Origin: Hyparrhenia diplandra
Taxonomy: Eukaryota > Streptophyta > Magnoliopsida > Poales > Poaceae
Direction of reading: 5' to 3'
Length of the DNA: 64,000 nt
NCBI GenBank assembly: GCA_015847255.1
Contig: JADLZK010012229.1
Location: forward strand, 1 to 64,000
The notes below the pieces were generated by a model that had not been told where the DNA came from, made no database searches, and was given only the letters and a program-made list of their open reading frames with translations. Made by a program: the position numbers and the translations under genes. Within the stretch, counting starts at the first letter, position 1. Every line of letters starts with the position of its first letter. Of the stretch, positions 33,880 to 44,302 are shown in pieces.

Positions 33880-35619
33880 CGGCTAAAGATCTCTTGTTTG
33901 GTTTGGCTAATTAGTGACACCTAAGGACTAATCTCTCGATGCTAAGTGTTTGACTAGATTGGAGATTGGGTCGCCGGAGCTTGGTGCATGGTGATCATGG
34001 AGGATGGATCGAGGTGATCCAAAAGTTGATCAAGCATGCAACTCGGTGAAGTTTCGGAGATCAATTGTCCCCAAGGCAAAGGTATAACCATAGGGCTTTT
34101 GATTTCACACCCAAGACACCATAGAGGGTGTGGGTGATTATAGGATCGATAAGCCGCACTATAAAGAGGGAAACTTATCGCATATATCGGGTCTTCTTGT
34201 GCCTTTAGGTTCAAAATTCATATGCATGCATTCTAACCTAAAGAGCTAACTCCCGCACTTGGTGAAAATGTTTCGAAAAAGCTAACACATGGTGTCGAGG
34301 TGTTCTTCGACGTGTCGGCAACAAGAATCAAGTGGCGAAGTCGGTTTGGAGCAAAGGCGAATGAACGAACGGCGCATTTAAAACGACGACATTTCGCGGC
34401 TCGGCGTGATCGACGCACCCACCGGAAGCGGTCGGATGTGACCGGACGCTCCGTCGGCCAAGGCGTCGCGCGAGAGGGTGTTTCCGGGTGGGGGGTCGAC
34501 GGGTGACCGGACCACCGGCCCGAAGCATCCGTCGCGAATCGGACGCCGGACCGGATGCACGACCGAAGCACCAGGCGCAGGGGATCAGCCGGCCGGTTTG
34601 GGTTTGTCGGTTAGACCGACCACCGGCCGGACTCACCGGGTGAGTCCGATAAGTGCGGCCCGGTCAGGCCGCAAAAAACGTGGTTTTCTCCCCAACGGCC
34701 ACATTTCGTGGTGAGGGTATTTATACCCCCTTGGCTGCCTCTTGCTCTCTCTCTTGGTCATTTGAATCATTCCTAACATCTTTGAGCAAGCAAAGCAAGC
34801 CTCCCTCCTCTCTCATTCTTGATTTGAGCTTCATTCTTGAGAGAAGAGTTGATCCAAGTGCATTGCATCGAAGTTCTTGCATCTAGAGGCACTTGGGGAT
34901 CGTTGTGAGCCGGTTGGTTTCTTGTTTCTCTTGGAGACACCGCTCCTAGCCGGCTTGGAGGATTGGTGGAGTTGTTGGCAAGAAGAGGTGATTGTTTCTT
35001 GGCCACCTCCGGGTTGATTTGTGAGAGGATTACGACTCTCGCGTCGGGAAGACAAAGTGCAAGGAATACATTGCTCGTGTCTTGGGTACCACACTTGTTG
35101 AGTGGTGTGTTGAGGCTAGCAAGGGCACCGCCTAGCTCAAACACCATCCTTGTGTTGGTCGGCACAACCGAGAGTAACTTGTCGGTGTACAAGCGAAACC
35201 CGGGTGAACAAATCGACTTGTTCATTGTCTCGGCGTGTGGATCATCACCTTCGTGTGATTGATTGTTCATCTTGTTCCCGGTGATTGGTTGACATCCTCT
35301 ACGAAGTTGGTATATCGCTCTTACTCTTGTTTTTACCTTCCTAGTTTACTTTGAGTAGAGAGCTAGCTCTTGCCTTGTGTAGTTGTTCTTGCTAGCATAA
35401 GGACCATATTAGGATTGCTCACTAGATAGAGTAGTGACATAGACTTTGTGTGACTTAGAGATCATAGAATTATTTAGTCTTGTCACTAGATGGCTTGCAA
35501 GACCACTAGAGCTAGTGCAAACCGCTTATTCGCCATTTGTTATACTAACCGGTTTGTTTAGTGAGTTTGTAGAAATTTTTATAGGCTATTCACCCCCTCT
35601 AGCCATCTTGGACCTTACA
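33880..35619 (+). mobile_element. Probable solo LTR or LTR fragment, Copia-like
   Basis: The right edge (TTTATAGGCTATTCACCCCC, then TCTAGCCATCTTGGACCTTACA) is the characteristic 3' end of large grass Copia LTRs. A TATTTATACCCC promoter box at 34719 is followed by a CT-rich leader. No primer-binding site, gag or pol follows, so only an LTR is present. I could not place the left terminus or a target duplication; the start given is approximate. Confidence 0.6.
34719..34726 (+). promoter_or_regulatory. TATA box of the LTR
   Basis: TATTTATA is followed by CCCCCTTGGCTGCCTCTTG, as in transcribed grass LTRs. Confidence 0.5.
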
Positions 35620-35807
35620 CCGCGTGGCGCTAATTTACCGGCGACATGGGCGGCGTCGGCGACCATCTCAATCGCGAGTACAAAGAATAAGTAGCGCCAA
35701 CCGATCGGTTGTCTATTCCAGGAAACCAAAGTTTTTTTGCCACCAAACCGAATGGTTGGTTTCTACCGGATGCTCAGGCTGATCCATACGTGAAGCCTTG
35801 CATTGTA

Positions 35808-35949
35808 CTCCCTCTGTTCCAAATTACGCCTTGATTTTTTTAATCCATCCATTTTGCTTACGTATCTAGACTTTTTATTATATCTAGATTCATAGCAAAA
35901 ATGTATATACTAAAAAAAGTTAAAGCAACTTGTAATTTAGAATGGAGGG
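35808..35949. mobile_element. Short Stowaway MITE
   Basis: CTCCCTCTGTTCCAAATTACG on the left and the reverse complement of the right end, CCCTCCATTCTAAATTAC, are inverted termini. TA precedes the left end; the right TA has decayed. Length is 142 bp. Confidence 0.8.
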
Positions 35950-36455
35950 TGCATCTAAGTCCAAAGTAGTTTTTCAGAGAGCAGCAATCCAGTTTATTAT
36001 AGAATCCATAGCTAGGTTACAAATTCACCCGTCAAAGAGCGAAGAAGACACAAATTAAGTAAGGGCTTGTTTGTTTTGGTTAGATTGATTTAGCCTATTT
36101 TTTGAATCCGGTTTATGTTAAAATAGGCGCTCGGGTTAAGCAATGGCTTCGACGGATTAATCTAGCCTAGTTTTGAATCCGCTCATTTTTATAAAAACCA
36201 GATTTGTTCCACCCCTCTTGGGGTTTGGAACGTAAACAACCGGATTAAGTGACACATTTGGAACGGAAACAACCGGATTGAGTGGCACATAATTTACTCA
36301 AACTGGGTCCGAAGGTCAAAGAAGCCTGACAATGCTCGAGTTCGGATTATTAAGGAAGATTCTGAGAATGATACAAATCTGACAACTGTATAGGCGGACA
36401 TCCGTACAGTACTAGTACATTAATTTCATTTATTTGGCAGATGCAAGGTGGTCAA
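35950..36455. other. 3' flank of CXE copy E with MITE-like sequence
   Basis: GGGCTTGTTTGTTTTGGTT near 36063 and AACGTAAACAACCGGATTAAG with a tandem-like second copy near 36262 look like a decayed hAT-type MITE. Boundaries are unclear. Confidence 0.3.
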
Positions 36456-37459
36456 TCAATGGCTATCAATGAAAGCAACCACCCGATCCATGAGCTCAAC
36501 GGCCTCGGTGCTGCCGTGGTCGGAGACGAAGAATGCGTGTCCCTCATTCTGCGACTCGAACCACTCAACCTTCCCCGCCACCCGCTGGCCGTCACGGCTT
36601 CGCAGTACGCCCGGCCCCTCGGTGCTCTCGCGTCCTCCGACGCCGTGCACACCAGCAGCCTCCCGCCCACCAGCTTCGCCAGGCTCGGCGCGCCAGCGGC
36701 CATCGGCTTGATCCTCGGATCGTCCAGCCCGTCTCGCGCGCCGGGGAAGATGGCCTCCCACCTCCTCTTATTAGCTTGCCAGAATCCGTCTCCCTCTTCT
36801 TCCATCCTCTGCTCACCGGCAAACGAAGGGTGGAGCAGGAGCACGCCTTCGACGCGTGGTGATGGTTGTACTCGTTCCGCGGCGCCGCGCAAGCCGCTCA
36901 CGCCCGCGGCGATGGCCATGTTGTGGGCGATGTTCGCCCCGGCGCTGACACCAGCCACGAAGACGCGGCCGAGGTCGCCGTGGCCGGATAGCCACGGGTC
37001 TCCGCCGGAGAACGCCCAGTTGAGCGCGGCCCAGGAGTCCTCGTAGGCTGCGGGGAGCGGGTGCTCCGGCGCGAGGCGATAGCCGACGGAGACAGCGACG
37101 ACGCGGGCGCTGGCGACCAGCGAGTTCATGTAGCGGTGGAAGACAGGTTCAGCCGGTGAGCCCATGACGAAGAAGCCGCCGTGGAAGACGACGAGGACCG
37201 GAAGCTTCGCCGCCGTAGAGATGTCGTTGTCGTCGGACGACTCGGGAGATGACGGCGCCGTAGTATGGCTGGCTGGCAGGTAGAGCCGCGTGGCGACGCC
37301 GGTGGCGGCGTCGATGATCACGTCTTTGGAGGTGACGCCAGTGTCGGCGTCGTAGCCGGCAGGCGCGGTTTCCATGCCGGCGAAACGCTCGACGTGACCG
37401 TCGCTGTATATCCGGAAGAAACCGCAGTCCACAACGATCTCAGTGCTTCCCGAGTCCAT
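36456..37459 (-). CDS. Carboxylesterase (CXE) copy E with altered motifs
   Basis: This predicted soluble plant CXE has 334 residues once one missing base is allowed for. It starts MDSGSTEIVVDCGFFRIYSDG. It has a longer Ser/Asp-rich loop (about residues 62-85, SSPESSDDND) before the oxyanion strand than its paralogues. Two signature positions are unusual: the oxyanion motif is HGGFF rather than HGGGF or HGGAF, and the nucleophile elbow is GVSAG rather than GDSAG, though the Ser is kept. The Asp region is TASEDAR and the His region EGHAFF, ending AFIDSH. The C-terminal frame shift coincides with a four-C run at 36573-36576 (plus strand), one base short. Substrate preference may differ from the other copies. 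Confidence 0.9.
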
Positions 37460-37573
37460 TGCGCGGCCGGCGGCCAGCGAGCACTCAATACCGTAGCACT
37501 CGACTGTGAAGACTAGTGACTAGAAGAAGAACAAGGCTGTAGCTGTACAGGCCTATATGGCTGTATCGGTGGA

Positions 37574-37582
37574 GTATATATG
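37574..37582 (-). promoter_or_regulatory. Putative TATA box of CXE copy E
   Basis: The minus strand reads CATATATAC about 115 bases upstream of the ATG at 37459. Confidence 0.55.
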
Positions 37583-37776
37583 ATCAAGTTTTGCTACCGT
37601 TCAATAATCGCCGATTGCCCAAGTCGTCCCTGCCCCTGTCCAGGCATAGGTCAGACCGGGGTGCGCTTCTCGCGCTTGTAAAAGTACTATTGCTGCTCTT
37701 CTTAAATTAATCAATGCCGGAAACCGGATGGCCGATTGCTTTCGCGTCATTGTGCTCTAGTTTGGAGCACGTTAAT

Positions 37777-37845
37777 CACGTGATCGTGAATCGTGATGTG
37801 CTCACCTTGAAGGTAACACGTGATCGTGAATCGTGATGTGCTCAC
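37777..37845 (-). promoter_or_regulatory. Duplicated G-box unit upstream of CXE copy E
   Basis: CACGTGATCGTGAATCGTGA is repeated at 37777 and 37817 (40-bp period), giving two palindromic CACGTG cores 318-363 bases upstream of the start codon. CACGTG is the core bound by plant bZIP and bHLH factors, including ABA-response factors. A regulatory role is inferred, not shown. Confidence 0.5.
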
Positions 37846-38814
37846 TTGAAGGTTACATGTAGAAACTGTCACAGCCACAGCCTCACAGCGACTTTTCCTG
37901 AAATAGTCACAGCCACAGCCTCGTAGGAGAAGAATAGAAGATGCAAAAACTTCACTATGTTTTTATACTGCATGGTGTATCTAATGATATTAATTTTGTG
38001 TCAAACATTAACACTATGTTTTTATAGATTCAGTCAAAACTTACAAAGTCTGACTTATGAGAACTCTGGAAGCTGATTTATTCAGAGATGTAGGTAGTAA
38101 CATTTTAGAAGAAAACAATAACTAATTTTATATTTTATGATTCAGAACAAATTAATTGTGAATTTTTAGAGATCAAACAAGATTAAGTCAGCCGAAGGGT
38201 CAAATTTATTTGGTTTCAATAGTTTTAGGCCTGAATTTAGACTTACGTATGGTGCAATGTGAAGCTTGGAAAATGTAGTTGTAAAGTGTTTTGCTATTGG
38301 CCATGGTTTGCTGCATAGGGTAGAAATTTATTAATAAAACTTCATTTATCTTTAAAAAATGTATTAAAAGTGTGGTTGGAAAGTACTGTGTCTAATGCAA
38401 ATGTTATCAGAAGTCTTTATCGCAGTGCCGCTTTAGTGAAGTTGTTGCTCTATTTACATGTATACGCAACATGCAAGCATTATCCTGTTCACAGCTAACG
38501 AAACTCAATTTCTTCTAAATAAAGAGTAAAAAAATAGTGACGGTGGAATGTTGTGTTTTCAGTATTTCAAGGTATATCTGTAACAGGTGGTTTGAATAAA
38601 ACTTGAAATGAAATGGACCAATTTCAGTCGAGTAGTCCAACTAGTTTCTTGGATTGGCAAGCAAAAGATGCAGAGGATTCAGCTCGAAAGAAGCAGGAGC
38701 CTTTTTCAAGTATACATTTACCCAGTCGCTTGCCTGCAGTTAAGAATTACAGTGTGCTAAGTTCAGGATAAATCTCGATCCACAACACAAATTAAAGATC
38801 ATGGTTGCTAGATT
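37846..38814. other. AT-rich spacer between CXE copies E and F
   Basis: Nothing beyond scattered short frames was recognised. Confidence 0.3.
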
Positions 38815-38859
38815 CGAGATTGAGCATTTTTTTTTTTGACAAGCCGAGATTGAGCATTT
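38815..38859 (-). repeat. Micro-insertion: T8GACAAGC between identical 15-bp repeats
   Basis: CGAGATTGAGCATTT occurs at 38815-38829 and 38845-38859. On the minus strand the insert reads GCTTGTC followed by A8, similar to the AGTTGTC-A24 insert at 3214-3245. Confidence 0.6.
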
Positions 38860-38956
38860 GTCCTTCTCTTGCAATATGAATGAAAATCACTACTTGTGCG
38901 AATCTTTTTCGCTGAACTACTCACCAGGTCCAGGCAAACAAAGCAAAAGGGGTAGT

Positions 38957-40043
38957 TCAACAGCGCCTGACGAATTCGGCCACGACGGCGAGCTCCTTGA
39001 CGGCGTTGTCGCTGCCGTGTTTAGGCAAGAAGAAGACGTGCGCCCGCCCTTGGTCTCGTAGAACTCGAGCTCCCCGTCCCAGCCGCACTTCTTGATCCCC
39101 TCTGCGTACGCCCTTGCCCTCTCCACGAACCAGCACTGGTCCGCCGTGGTCACCAGGACGCGGCGGGACCCGAGCTGCCTCCACTCCTCCGGCGACGCCA
39201 TCGGGTTGATGTAGGGGTGGTCGAGGCCGAACTTCCCGCCGCAGATGAATTCCCAAGTGGGGTCGAACATTGCGCGGTAGCCGGGATCCGTGGGCTCCGC
39301 GCCCAGCGGCTCCTTCCCCAGAAGTAAGGGTGCAGGAGGACGATGCCGCTGACCATGTCGCCGTAACCCTCGATGCCGCCTTCCTTGCGCAGCCTTATGG
39401 CCACGTTGTGCGCCATGTTACCGCCGGCGCTGTCCCCGCAAGGACGATGCGGGAGGCGTCGCCGTGCGCGGCGAGCCAGGGCTCGGCCTCAGCGTCGGCG
39501 CCATCCGCGCGGCACGCGGCGACGACCGCCTTCAGGGCCGCGAACGCGTCGTCGTAGGCGGCGGGGATGCGGTGCTCGGGCGCTAGGCGGTAGTCAACGG
39601 AGACGACGACGGCGGGCGCCGCGGCAGCGAGGGACGCGGAGTAGAGGTGGTACAGCGGGGAGGCGGCGGTGTGGACCATGAACGCACCGCCGTGGAAGAA
39701 CATGACGACTGGGAGCTTCTTCCCGGGATCCACTCCGGCGGGGGGAGGTAGAGGCGGGCGGAGACGCCGGCGGCGGGGTCGAGGACGACGTCCTTGGACG
39801 CGACGCCGTTGGCAGGGTCGCCGTCGTCGGGGACGGCGGGACGGTCTCGGTGCCGTCGAAGCGCTCGACGCGGCCTGTCTTGTACATGCGCAAGACGCCG
39901 GGCAACTCGAACTCGAGCTCGGAGTCGGGGTCCATGGCGGCGTGGGGATTGAGGATCCTCTGGATCGGGTACCGGACGAGCAGAGCGGCTAGCGAAGCGA
40001 TGACAAGAGCCGCACAGAGCACCCGACACGACAGTTCGCGCAT
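38957..40043 (-). pseudogene. Membrane-anchored carboxylesterase (CXE) copy F, frameshifted
   Basis: This CXE has an N-terminal hydrophobic segment. From ATG at 40043 it reads MRELSCRVLCAALVIASLAA followed by a basic stretch, which suggests a signal anchor. Then come LRMYKTGRVERFDGTETV, DPANGVASKDVVLDP, HGGAFMVHT (oxyanion hole), YRLAPEHRIPAAYDDAF, an elbow that reads GDSAGGNMAHN if one G is restored, FICGGKFGLDHPYINPMA, TTADQCW (Asp region) and AHVFFLPK (His region), ending EFVRRC. Five one-base losses break the frame: near 39838, in the G6 run at 39740-39745, in C4 runs at 39434-39437 and 39316-39319, and near 39046. Four are in or beside G/C runs. It has no intron. Copy G lies divergently 1.66 kb away. 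Confidence 0.87.
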
Positions 40044-40327
40044 TCTGCCCGTTTCTTGCTAGTTGGTAGCCAGAAGCCGAGAGATCTGGATTCTTGAATA
40101 CTGGATGAACGATCGGGAGATCTGGTGTGGTGGGATCCGATGTCTTGTGTGATTAATTAATTTTAATTAGATTATTTCACTCTATATTTCGAGTTGATTT
40201 TTAGGTTTGAATTCCGATCTAATCATTTGGCGAAGTTGTTAGGAAGATGAAGGGTACAAAGATCTTCATAATGTAGTAATTTGGTGACTTGTTAGTGGAG
40301 AACATTACGTTGGTGAATTCGTTCACA

Positions 40328-40640
40328 CTGACCTCAGGAACGGTATAGATTTAGAAATTTCAAACAAATCTTCAAAACTTTCGAGTTTGATATTTTTAGT
40401 GTTAGAGTTTGATGTTTTTTTTAGTGTTACATATAAGGCCAGTCTCTGACCTCACGAACGGGATAGATTTAGAAATTTCGGACAAATTTTTGAAACTTTC
40501 GAAGTTTGATGTTTTCAGTGTTACATATAAGGCCGGTCTCTGACCTCAGGAACGCGATAGATTTAGAAATTTTGGACAAATCTTCGAAACTTTCGGAGTT
40601 TCGCTAATATGATGTTTTTAGTGTTACATATACGGCTTTA
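40328..40640. repeat. Three-copy repeat upstream of CXE copy F
   Basis: CTGACCTCAGGAACGGTATA-type units start at 40328, 40446 and 40540. Each contains ATAGATTTAGAAATTT, an ACTTTCG element and a TTTTTAGTGTTACATATA tail. Unit length varies (118 and 94 bp). They lie about 285-600 bp upstream of copy F. Confidence 0.85.
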
Positions 40641-41701
40641 TTCACCACAGTATTGTTGAACCTTTTTAGGGAGGTGGAGGATAACTAGATTGACCTTTCC
40701 AACGGTCATTAGGTCGTCGAAGCGGCTCTGCTAGCAGATTTTGGTAGAGGCTGTGATTACTTGAGTCGCATCGGCATGAGAGCGTCGTGAGAAAAATGTC
40801 GTGTAAGGGGAAAGAGGGGTCGAATGAATAGGAGAAACATGTGCGATGAGGTAATAAGTGACACCAGTGGGTAATTTCCTTCCATGACTCTTTACAAAAT
40901 GGAATTGAGCGGGTAGATCCATATGATATGGGGATTTGACTAGTCTTCTTGAAATTGTCGAGATATGAAAAATCCTGTGGAGAGGATAACCAGATGGAGA
41001 TATGGAGAGCAGAATTTGTATACTGTGCTGGAGATGCTCTTTATCTGATCCATGTCGGACAATCATCGTCCATGATTTGCTTCATTTGGATCAATAAACA
41101 GAAGCGCCTCCTTTATTTTTTTAAAAATGAAAAAATCAAGGGTGGGTATCACATATCGGATGATATACGTGTACTCGGTACTCCTGCCGACCTCAGAAGT
41201 GCACTTGAATGACTTTCGATTCTGAATTTCTTCTGAGCCTGTACCTGCGGTACCACAAAATTCTACGATTAGTATTGCAATTCTGAAGAAGTACACAGTG
41301 AAAATTTGTTCTAATGATTGTCCAAAGACAGCTGCACAAACAGTTAAGCCAGTAGGTGGTTGTTCTTTCCAGTCCCCTTCACCTTATTATGATATATGCG
41401 GGGTGATCCACTAGGACCAGCAGACCACCGAACAAAGGTCTCGTCACATTCCTACTCCCGTCACCACTCGAATCTACCGACTTTCGAGACTATCATCCCC
41501 AGACGCAACCTGCCAAGTGCCAACCTCGCAATTTTGTATTCTGCAGAGGATGAGAGACCAGCACAGCAGTAGTCGTTTGTTCAATCGTCAGCCAGGGTCC
41601 CCAAATCTCACTTGTTTTCTCCTACCCAGCAGCCAGCAGAGCGCAGCTTGCTCTTCCAATCCCTGTCGGGGTAGTTAGTCTTCAGTTCAGCCGGTGGGAT
41701 C
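40641..41701. other. Intergenic region between divergent CXE copies F and G
   Basis: No gene was recognised. It should include the promoter of copy G, but no clear TATA box was found within 150 bases of its ATG. Confidence 0.3.
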
Positions 41702-42803
41702 ATGGTTGCCAAGACGAGGAGGCGACAGCTCGCCAAGCTCGCGCTGCCTCTGCTCGCCCTTCTCCTCCTCCTCGCCGCCATCTTGCTGTGCGTGTTCTTG
41801 ATCCCGCGCCACCACAGGAGGCCTGCCTCGCCGCCGGGGAACGCGTCGAACCCCGACGACAGCATCGTGGCGTTCGACTTCTCCCCGTACCCTCATCATG
41901 TACAAGAGCGGCCGCGTGCACCGGCTGGACGGCACCGCCCGGTGCTCGGCCGGCGTCGACGAGGCCACGGGGTGACCTCCAAGGACGTGGTGCTCGACAA
42001 CGGGACCGGGCTCGCGGCACGGATGTACCTGCCCCCGAGAAGCAAGGGGCGGCACCCGGTGCTGGTGTTCTACCACGGCGGCGCGTTCGTCATCGAGTCG
42101 GCGTTCACGCCGCTGTACCACGCGTACCTCAACGGTGTGGCGGCGAAGGCGCGCGTGGTGGCGGTGTCCGTGGAGTACCGCCTGGCGCCGGAGCACCGGC
42201 TGCCGACGGCGTACGACGACTCGTGGCGGGCGCTCAACTGGGTGGCCAGGAACGCCGCGTCCGGGCCGGAGCCGTGGCTGCGGGACCGGGGCAACCTGTC
42301 CCGGCTCTTCATCGCCGGGGACAGCGCCGGCGCCAACATCGCGCACAACATGGCCATGCGCGCGGGCACGGAAGAGGGCGGGGTGCTGGACGGCGGCGCG
42401 GCCATCAGGGGCCTCCTGCTCCTGGACCCTTACTTCTGGGGAAGAAGCCGGTGGCCGGGGAGACGACGGACACGGCGAGGCGGCGCCAGTACGAGGCGAC
42501 GTGGTCCTTCATCTGCGGGGGCGGTACGGCATCGACGACCCGCTGGTGGACCCGCTGTCGATGCCGGCGTCCCAGTGGCGGAAGCTGGCGGCCTCGCGCG
42601 TGGCGGTCACGTCGTCGGGCCTGGACGACTTCCGGCCGCGCGGCCTGGCGTACGCGGCGGCGCTCAACGACAGCGGGTGGGACGGGGAGATCGAGCAGTA
42701 CGAGACGCCCGGCGAGCGGCACGTCTACTTCCTGGATAGGCCCAAGGAACCCAATTCCATCAAGGAGCTCGCCTTCGTCACCGCCTTCCTCACCCGGGAG
42801 TAG
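41702..42803 (+). pseudogene. Membrane-anchored carboxylesterase (CXE) copy G, frameshifted
   Basis: The ATG at 41702 is followed by a basic stretch (VAKTRRRQ) and a strongly hydrophobic segment of about 23 residues (LALPLLALLLLLAAILLCVF). This is a classic type II signal anchor that would put the hydrolase domain in the ER lumen or outside the cell. The enzyme part shows FDFSPY, KSGRVHRLDG, VTSKDVVLDNGTG, HGGAFVIES, YRLAPEHRLPTAYDDSW, GDSAGANIAHN, SSGLDDFRP (Asp region) and ERHVYF (His region), ending AFLTRE. Four one-base errors, all in G/C runs (CCC 41890-41892, GGGG 41969-41972, GGGG 42438-42441, G5 42517-42521), shift the frame. With them resolved the protein is about 367 residues. It most resembles copy C. 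Confidence 0.88.
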
Positions 42804-43406
42804 CCATCCATCACGGCGGCGAGGGCGTACAGTTTAGGTGCAATCGTGAGGACTGAGCATTGCTGATTGCGGTACATGATTAATTAATAGAGATTAATAT
42901 TATTGCTAGTACCGACCGTAGCATGTTCTTTTTGTTTTTTTGTGTTTGGATCTTGATAGGGTTCTCGAGATGTGGTGATGATTTGCTTGATGGCGAGCAC
43001 GGTCAATCTGGGGATGGTACTCATGGTAGCTCACCTCTGACATCGGGTGCAAACTGCCTGCAGACTGCAGTGTGATTTCCTATGTTCGGCTTCCGTTTTT
43101 CTTTCAGCTGCGTTGAAGCTGTAGGAGTACTCCGTATCTGACAACGGATTATTATCAGTTTGTTTCCAGTTTCAGAAAACCTCGTACTTTTGCGGTTACG
43201 GAAGACGGCAACGCTACCGACTCTTCTACTCTAGTTTAAGAAAAAGTTGCAAGGTGCCTTCCCTTCACGAATCCTTTGATCGTGTCATGTTGCGCTAGCA
43301 GGACATTAGGCGTCGAACATGGACTTTCTCGAAACGCAAAACGGACAACTATCCAGTCGAGCGAAAGTACCTCAGGACGATGACATTTCACCCACCGTGA
43401 AGAAGG

Positions 43407-43437
<31 letters not shown>

Positions 43438-43809
43438 ACTTTTCCTTTCAAAAGTGCCCTTGCCTGTCCGAAAGAAGAATGGATCGATTCAGAGTCAGCT
43501 AGCGATGAAGCCATACCGCAATGATGACAGGAACTATTCCCAATTTCCCATCCACAAATCACCGTGTCTCAAGGATAAGACGCTACACGCACGTCTATGG
43601 CTTCATCGTCCCTAGTTGTCAGTTGTGACGGCAATGATTGGGGAACGAGTGCAAGAATGAATACGTACTGCGTCATCATGTCTCAACTCTCAACTGTAGT
43701 GCACGTAGTGTGTGTCCGATCAACAACTGTTCGTCAAATGCTCACAAAACAACACGAAATTCCAAACATTATGTTCTCCTCGGATCTGCATCTCATGATA
43801 TGGCTAGTC
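42804..43809. other. 3' flank of CXE copy G
   Basis: The only notable feature is a run of 29 A (about 43408-43436). No direct repeats flank it, so unlike the micro-insertions it may be a simple microsatellite. Confidence 0.35.
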
Positions 43810-44082
43810 AGGCCTTGTTTAGATTGCTAAAGTTTGAAACCTTTTCCCACTTTTTTCTCCATCACATCACATTAAATACACCAAAAAGACATATGCCCTG
43901 AAGTATTAAATGTAGGTAAAAAAATAACTAATTACACAGCTTTTAGATGTACATCATGGAGATCGATTCTTTTTAAGCCTAGTTACTCCATGGTAGGATG
44001 ATATTTACCACTAACAAACTAAACGCTACAAATTGTACGATGTGACATCCGGTTTTAAATTTTAGCCATCTAAACAAGGCCT
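43810..44082. mobile_element. hAT-type MITE
   Basis: AGGCCTTGTTTAGATTGCTAAAG on the left and TTTAGCCATCTAAACAAGGCCT on the right are near-perfect inverted termini. Internal blocks (TTAAATGTAGGTAAAAAAATAACTAATTACACAG, then TAAGCCTAGTTACTCCATG) match the family of the split element at 32.7 kb. The 8-bp target duplication is not evident. Confidence 0.85.
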
Positions 44083-44302
44083 ACCTCTATTCCAAATTAT
44101 AAAAACGTTTTGGCTTTTTAGATATTTTTTTTACTATGCATGTAGACCTAGTGTATAAGGTGTATTTTTTTTAGAAAAAAGAATTTTATTCCGGCCTCTC
44201 GCAAGAGTTTTGCACACAACCAATTCTTATTACAAAACCACTCCCTTCTAATTTTAAGCTCCCAAAAAAAAACAATAATGATTGAGCGCTAAGCACTAAG
44301 CA

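Noticed and set aside
43408..43436. 29-base A run as another micro-insertion
   Set aside because: No flanking direct repeats were found, so it is treated as a simple homopolymer.
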